Source: Streptomyces fructofermentans
GTDB lineage: Bacteria; Actinomycetota; Actinomycetes; Streptomycetales; Streptomycetaceae
NCBI RefSeq assembly: GCF_014651055.1
Contig: NZ_BMWD01000028.1
Location: 57,953-121,952, forward strand
DNA: 64,000 bases
Reading direction: 5' to 3'
How positions within the stretch are numbered: the first letter of the stretch is position 1; every line of letters begins with the position of its first letter. Positions 59,864-64,000 of this stretch are shown here, piece after piece. The notes beneath the pieces are model-generated. The model searched no databases. It was given only the letters and a program-made list of their open reading frames with translations, and was not told the origin of the DNA. A program made the position numbers and the translations under genes.

Positions 59864-60679
59864 CTACTGTGACAGACACGCTCGATTGAGTACATAGCGA
59901 GTAAGCGGTCGGTAGTAATCAGACCGCACAGCGTCATCAAGTGGAACGACCACGGACACGCGCCCCTCTGCCTCTCCGACGAACAGGGCGGGGTCGTCGG
60001 TGTCACCCAGACCGATGGACTCGAACCCCAGCTGACCTGCTCCGCAGACCCAGCCGTGGTCTCCCACCACGAGCTCCGGGAGGGGCCCGCCGGCCTCCGC
60101 GGCGGCCGCCAGGGCGGTGCGAACCGGGAGGGGTGAATGGGTGTGCGCGCCGGTCTCACGCCCGGCGGCCCCGACCCCGGGTTCGCGCACCAGCGCGACC
60201 CCCCGTACGTAGTCGAGGTTGTACGTGCGTAGACCGAACCGGGTCGTTATGTCGACACAGTGACCATGCGCAGGGGTGAGGACGGCACATCCCGCCGCCG
60301 ACAGAGCGTCCGCGAGAGCGGCGTAGAAACCGAGCAGTCGGTGCGGATGCCCGGTGCCGAGCAGCACCGGCGAGCGGTTCCGCCCGGCTTCCGCAAGCCG
60401 CTCCGCGAAGGCGTCGAGGGCCGCGAGCGTCCGTTCCGGGTCGATCACGTCGGGCCCGGAGGTATGCCGCACATCAGATGAGACGCCGCACTTGTCCGCC
60501 ATCAAAGCGATCACATCAGGTTGCTCCCATGTCCATATGGGATCAAGTCCGATCATCACCCGCGGGTCCCGGGCGGCGAACAGCCGATAGCTCGTGAGGC
60601 TCTCCTCGCGCGAGGTGGCCACCGTCCCGGCCAGCCTCGCCGCCAGCAGATGCGCGCGCAGCGCTCCGGTACTCAACAC
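59864..60679 (-). CDS. Conserved phosphatase-like protein
   Basis: 271 residues from GTG 60679 (the frame extends to 60736). The body contains LDPIWTWEQPDVIALMADKCG, VLLGTGHPHRLLGFYAAL, LTPAHGHCVDITTRFG and VVGDHGWVCGAGQLGFESIGLGDTDDPALFVGEA. The His/Asp-rich segments suggest a metal site, and I recall this gene being annotated as a phosphatase in Streptomyces, but I do not recognise a confirmed catalytic motif. It is widespread at this position after the bldN region. No signal peptide. Confidence 0.65.
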   Translation of the reverse strand: MLSTGALRAHLLAARLAGTVATSREESLTSYRLFAARDPRVMIGLDPIWTWEQPDVIALMADKCGVSSDVRHTSGPDVIDPERTLAALDAFAERLAEAGRNRSPVLLGTGHPHRLLGFYAALADALSAAGCAVLTPAHGHCVDITTRFGLRTYNLDYVRGVALVREPGVGAAGRETGAHTHSPLPVRTALAAAAEAGGPLPELVVGDHGWVCGAGQLGFESIGLGDTDDPALFVGEAEGRVSVVVPLDDAVRSDYYRPLTRYVLNRACLSQ

Positions 60680-60821
60680 GCCCCGATGCTCGCGCACATG
60701 GGGAACCCCGTCCCCAAAACAGGGAAAAAGCCCCACAGTTGGCGTAACAGGCCCATCAGTCCGCGGCGCCCGCCCGGCGCCCGTGCGGTACGACGGCGGA
60801 GCCGGGAGCGCGCCCGCGGCC

Positions 60822-61994
60822 CTAGGCCAGCAGCCCCCGCAGCGGGAACACCGCCCGGCGCGCGGCCAGTACGGCCTGATCCAACCGGTCCGCGGGGTCG
60901 TAGCCCGACTCCCAGTCCTTCCACTCCACGGGCCACCGGCCGTCGGTCATCCGCCTCGGCGCCGACTGCCGCGTACGGGCGAAGACCTCCTGCCGCCAGC
61001 TCTCGGGAATCATCGTCTCCGGCGCGACCTCCCGCCCCGCGGCGATCCCGACGAGATGCGTCCAGGACCGGGGCACCACCTCGACCACGGCGTATCCACC
61101 GCCGCCGAGCGCGACCCACCGGCCCTCCGCGTGCTCGTGCGCCAGCTCGTGGCAGGCGACCTGCACGGCCCGCTGGGCGTCCAGCGACACGGCCAGGTGC
61201 GCGAGCGGGTCCTCGAAGTGGGTGTCCGCGCCGTGCTGGGTGACCAGCACCTGGGGCCGGAAGTCGGCGATCAGCTCCGGCACGACGGAGTGGAAGGCCC
61301 GCAGCCATCCCGCGTCCCCGGTCCCCGCCGGCAGCGCCACATTGACCGCGGAGCCCTCGGCCGACCCGGCACCCGTCTCCTCGGGCCAGCCCGTCTGCGG
61401 GAACAGCGTGCGCGGATGCTCGTGCAACGACACGGTCAGCACCCGCGGATCGTCCCAGAACGCCGCCTGCACCCCGTCCCCGTGGTGCACGTCCACGTCC
61501 ACGTAGGCCACCCGCTGGGCACCCAACTCCAGCAGCCGGGCGATGGCCAGCGAGGCGTCGTTGTAGATGCAGAACCCGGACGCGCTCCCCGGCATCGCGT
61601 GGTGCAGACCGCCCGCGAAGTTCACCGCGTGCAGCGCCTCGCCCCGCCAGACCGCCTCGGCGGCACCCACCGACTGCCCGGCGATCAGTGCGGACACCTC
61701 GTGCATGCCCGCGAAGGCCGGATCGTCCGCGGTCCCGAGCCCGTACGCGCCGTCCGCGGCCGAGGGCTCCGCGGAGGCGGCCCTGACCGCCTCGACGTAG
61801 TCCCCCCGGTGCACGAGCCGCAGCGTGGAGTCGCCGGCCGGCTTGGCCGCGACGACCGACACCTCCCGGTCGAGCCCGAAGGCGTCCACCAGGCTCCGGG
61901 TCAGCGACAGCCGGACCGGGTCCATCGGATGGTCCGGACCGAAGTCATACCCCGTTACTGCCTCGTCCCACATCAGCTGTGCGCGGCCGCTCAT
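60822..61994 (-). CDS. acuC: AcuC-like histone-deacetylase-fold deacetylase
   Basis: 390 residues from ATG 61994. HDAC-family metal motifs are present: FAGGLHHAMPGSASGFCIYND (His pair), YVDVDVHHGDGVQAAF (Asp/His ligands), and the late GGGGYAVVEVV (catalytic Tyr region). It should remove acetyl groups from lysines, for example on acetyl-CoA synthetase, in the cytoplasm. Its first 50 bases overlap the end of the MFS gene in another frame, so the two are likely co-transcribed. Confidence 0.92.
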   Translation of the reverse strand: MSGRAQLMWDEAVTGYDFGPDHPMDPVRLSLTRSLVDAFGLDREVSVVAAKPAGDSTLRLVHRGDYVEAVRAASAEPSAADGAYGLGTADDPAFAGMHEVSALIAGQSVGAAEAVWRGEALHAVNFAGGLHHAMPGSASGFCIYNDASLAIARLLELGAQRVAYVDVDVHHGDGVQAAFWDDPRVLTVSLHEHPRTLFPQTGWPEETGAGSAEGSAVNVALPAGTGDAGWLRAFHSVVPELIADFRPQVLVTQHGADTHFEDPLAHLAVSLDAQRAVQVACHELAHEHAEGRWVALGGGGYAVVEVVPRSWTHLVGIAAGREVAPETMIPESWRQEVFARTRQSAPRRMTDGRWPVEWKDWESGYDPADRLDQAVLAARRAVFPLRGLLA

Positions 61995-63168
61995 GCCCGT
62001 CACCGTATCGGGAAGGTCCAGGAGCGAACGACCGGGCATACAGGAGCGTCACCAGCATCAGCACCATCGGCACGAGCATCGCCCCCCGATAACTCCACGC
62101 ATCGCCCAGAGCGCCCACCAGGGGCGAACCGACCAGGAACCCCACATAGTTGAAGATGTTCAGCCGGGCGACCGCCGAGTCCGCGGCACCCGGGAACAGC
62201 CGCCCCGCCGCCGCGAACGTCTGCGGCACGATCACGCACAGCCCGAACCCGAGCAGCGTGAAGCCCAGCATCCCGACCCAGGCCCCCGGCGCCCCCGCCA
62301 CGACCGCGAAGCCCGCGGCCGCGACCACCGCGCCGACCCGCACGACCGCCACGGCCCCGAAGCGCCGCACCCCGAGGTCCCCGGCGGCCCGCCCGAGAAG
62401 CGTCGTGACCATGTAGACGTTGTACGGAACGGTGGCGAGCTGCTCCGAGCTGCCGAGCACGTCCTGGAGGTACTTGGCGCTCCAGTTGGCGACGGTCGAG
62501 TCCCCGATGTACGCCACCGCCATCACCAGGCACAGCGGCAGCAGCAGCTTGAACCCGGCGCTCCCGCCCCCGGTCCGGCCCTCCGCCGGCTCCTCGTCGG
62601 CGACCGCCCCGCCCCCGTCGACGTACCAGCGGCTGGCGATCAGGGCCGCGGGCAACAGCACCGCGGCCACCGGCAGATACGACACGAACAGCGCCAGGTC
62701 CCAGTGCGCCCCCGCCCACGCGAGCGAGGCCCCAAGAATCCCGCCCAGGCTGTACGCGGCGTGGAACCCGAGCATGATGCTGCGCCCGTAGGCGTGCTGG
62801 AGGCTGACCCCCAGCATGTTCATGGACGCGTCGAGCGCACCCACCGCGAGGCCGAAGGCCGCGAGCGCGAACCCGATCTCCCACAGCCCGTCCCCGCCTC
62901 CCACCGCGAGCAGGGACAGCAGCACGACCGGCTGCGACCACCGCAGTACGCGGCTGGGCGGCACCCGCTTCACCACATGCTCGGTGCAGACACTGCCGAC
63001 ACCGGCGAGGATCGGCACCGCTGCGAGGAAGACGGGCAGCAGCCCGTCGGATATCCCGTACCTGTCCTGGATCGCCGGGATTCGCGTCACGAGCAGCGCG
63101 AAGGCGACGCCCTGGGCGAAGAAACTGAACGCCAACGAGGCCCGGCCACGCCTCAGCACATCTGTCAT
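61945..63168 (-). CDS. MFS transporter
   Basis: 407 residues, twelve membrane helices. The family is of the fucose-permease-like or drug-exporter type: AQGVAFALLVTRIPAIQDRYGISDGLL in helix 1, LGFHAAYSLGGILGASLAWAG, and TVANWSAKYLQDVLGS. Substrate unknown. The ATG at 63168 is preceded by two dyads in the promoter. Its C-terminal part overlaps the AcuC start by 50 bases, an unusual length for Streptomyces overlaps. Confidence 0.9.
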   Translation of the reverse strand: MTDVLRRGRASLAFSFFAQGVAFALLVTRIPAIQDRYGISDGLLPVFLAAVPILAGVGSVCTEHVVKRVPPSRVLRWSQPVVLLSLLAVGGGDGLWEIGFALAAFGLAVGALDASMNMLGVSLQHAYGRSIMLGFHAAYSLGGILGASLAWAGAHWDLALFVSYLPVAAVLLPAALIASRWYVDGGGAVADEEPAEGRTGGGSAGFKLLLPLCLVMAVAYIGDSTVANWSAKYLQDVLGSSEQLATVPYNVYMVTTLLGRAAGDLGVRRFGAVAVVRVGAVVAAAGFAVVAGAPGAWVGMLGFTLLGFGLCVIVPQTFAAAGRLFPGAADSAVARLNIFNYVGFLVGSPLVGALGDAWSYRGAMLVPMVLMLVTLLYARSFAPGPSRYGDGHERPRTADVGRGSNGV

Positions 63169-63192
63169 GGCCGCTCAGCGTAGGGCTCCGTC

Positions 63193-63229
63193 CTACCCGT
63201 GGGTAGACGCTGCAGAACATGAGTTCTGC
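63193..63229 (-). promoter_or_regulatory. Two dyads in the MFS promoter
   Basis: GCAGAAC-atga-GTTCTGC (63212-63229) is a perfect 7-base dyad, and CTACCC-gt-GGGTAG (63193-63206) a 6-base one. They lie 25-60 bases before the MFS start and are candidates for a repressor site. Confidence 0.5.
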
Positions 63230-63276
63230 TCACTTTCGGCGCGGACACCCGCTTCCGTCGGCTGCGGGGCCCGCGG

Positions 63277-63924
63277 TCACGCCCGCAGCAGGCCGCTCAG
63301 CTCGCCCATGTCCCCGAACAGCCGGTCGGCGCCGGTCAGTCTCGCCGCCGGCGTCATCGCCGTGAACCCGTACACGTCCATCCCGGCCGACACGGCCGCC
63401 CGCACACCGAGCGGACTGTCCTCCACGACAACGCACTTGGCCGGCGCCACTCCCATCCGCCCGGCCGCGTACAGGAAGAGGTCCGGCGCCGGCTTCCCCC
63501 GTCCCACGTCCTGCGAACTGAAGATCCGCCCCTCGTCGAACCACCGGTCGAGACCGGTCCTGCGATGCCCGACCCTGATCCGCTCATGGCTCCCGGACGA
63601 CGCCACGCAGTACGGAACGCCGTCCGCCACCAGCTTCTCCAGGACCTCCACGACCCCCGGCACGGGTTCCAACTCCCGCTCGAAAGTGGCGAACACGCGC
63701 GCGTGGAAGACGTCGTCGAAGTCCGCGGGAAGACGCTCGCCCGTCCGCTCCTCCACCAGGTCGTGCACGCGGTGCATGGCGGCACCCATGTAGTCCCGCA
63801 GGGAGTCCTCGTACGAGGTCGGATGCCCAAGCTCGGTGAGATACGCGGCCAGGAGCGTATTGGAAATCGGCTCACTGTCCACGAGGACACCGTCGTTGTC
63901 GAAGATCACCAGGTCATAGCGCAT
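63277..63924 (-). CDS. HAD-IA family phosphatase (beta-phosphoglucomutase-like)
   Basis: 215 residues. The nucleophile motif FDNDGVLVDSEP (about 8-19), the second motif ASSGSHERIRVG and the acidic motif GKPAPDLFLYAAGRMGV...CVVVEDSPLGVRAAVSAGM are complete. It is of the phosphoglycolate-phosphatase / beta-phosphoglucomutase kind; the substrate is not predictable. It lies downstream of the rRNA terminator, on the same strand as the rRNA operon. Confidence 0.93.
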   Translation of the reverse strand: MRYDLVIFDNDGVLVDSEPISNTLLAAYLTELGHPTSYEDSLRDYMGAAMHRVHDLVEERTGERLPADFDDVFHARVFATFERELEPVPGVVEVLEKLVADGVPYCVASSGSHERIRVGHRRTGLDRWFDEGRIFSSQDVGRGKPAPDLFLYAAGRMGVAPAKCVVVEDSPLGVRAAVSAGMDVYGFTAMTPAARLTGADRLFGDMGELSGLLRA

Positions 63925-63945
63925 GACTAGGACCCTAAACGCAGA

Positions 63946-63975
63946 AAAGCCCCCGCACCGAAGTGCGGGGGCTTT
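63946..63975 (-). terminator. Terminator after the 5S rRNA
   Basis: On the minus strand: GGGAAAGCCCCCGCAC-TTCG-GTGCGGGGGCTTTTC. A 13-base perfect stem with a UUCG tetraloop and a following T-run, the classic rrn terminator form, about 13 bases beyond the 5S end. Confidence 0.9.
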
Positions 63976-63988
63976 CCCATATAAAATT

Positions 63989-64000
63989 TGTTCGGCGGCG
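63989..64000 (-). rRNA. 3' end of 5S rRNA (partial)
   Basis: The minus strand of 63989-64000 reads CGCCGCCGAACA, the end of Streptomyces 5S rRNA (…GGACGCCGCCGAACA). The following AT-rich spacer and the UUCG terminator at 63946-63975 are as expected. Only about 12 bases are in the window, so this rests on the match plus the terminator. Confidence 0.78.

Noticed and set aside
1..64000. tRNA genes, insertion sequences or transposases
   Set aside because: I saw no tRNA-like cloverleaf with a CCA end, no transposase motif and no terminal inverted repeats.
1..64000. Biosynthetic gene cluster for a natural product
   Set aside because: No polyketide synthase, NRPS, terpene synthase or RiPP genes are present. 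The glycosyltransferase, SDR and oxidoreductases are scattered single genes.

Overview
This is a window from a very GC-rich actinomycete chromosome, almost certainly a Streptomyces or a close relative. The signs are the strong GC bias at third codon positions, many GTG starts, a DUF397/XRE pair, DUF574, DUF3558 and DUF2637 genes, a futalosine-type menaquinone cluster, and the developmental genes bldN, rsbN and a bdtA-like gene. I see no tRNA genes, insertion sequences, prophage or CRISPR array. The last ~12 bases look like the 3' end of a 5S rRNA on the minus strand, so an rrn operon probably begins just beyond the right edge.

Layout. 0-4.3 kb: partial Lrp/AsnC regulator, then late menaquinone genes (UbiX-, UbiA- and UbiD-type) with a rhomboid protease among them. 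4.3-6.3 kb: small membrane protein, XRE/DUF397 regulator pair and two tiny ORFs. 6.3-11.5 kb: DUF418 membrane protein, LuxR-type two-component system, hydrolase, acetyltransferase and cytosine-deaminase-like enzyme. 11.7-13.8 kb: a P-loop ATPase of unknown role. 13.9-22 kb: system II cytochrome c biogenesis (TlpA, CcdA, ResB, CcsB), a NodB-like lipoprotein, a histidine phosphatase and hemL. 22-33 kb: accessory-looking genes (ABC exporter, glycosyltransferase, flavin oxidoreductase pair, AraC, quinone-reductase-like/HxlR pair, YnfA, SDR). 33-38 kb: RtcB, two DUF3558 lipoproteins and a DUF2637 protein. 38-44.3 kb: divergent class I lysS and argS, a phosphotransferase-fold protein with an overlapping leader peptide, and a DUF574 methyltransferase. 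44.5-52.5 kb: hemB, an FAD oxidoreductase, then rex-hemA-hemC-hemD behind a clear Rex operator. 52.6-60.7 kb: glutaredoxin, HAD phosphatase, bldN, rsbN, acyltransferase, epimerase, a 32-residue ribosome-associated protein, a bdtA-like gene and a phosphatase-like gene. 60.8-63.9 kb: AcuC-like deacetylase, MFS transporter, HAD phosphatase.

Theme. The window concentrates respiratory and redox cofactor functions: menaquinone tailoring, cytochrome c assembly, five heme steps (hemL, A, C, D, B) and the NADH/NAD+ sensor Rex. Next to this lies a developmental block in which bldN (sigma) is followed by rsbN (anti-sigma) with a BldN-type promoter between them. From memory of S. coelicolor gene order, the left block (about 0-22 kb) and the right block (about 33-64 kb) sit in two separate places there (SCO44xx and SCO33xx), so the 22-33 kb segment may mark a rearrangement junction. 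Most genes are ordinary core genes; the odd items are listed as findings.
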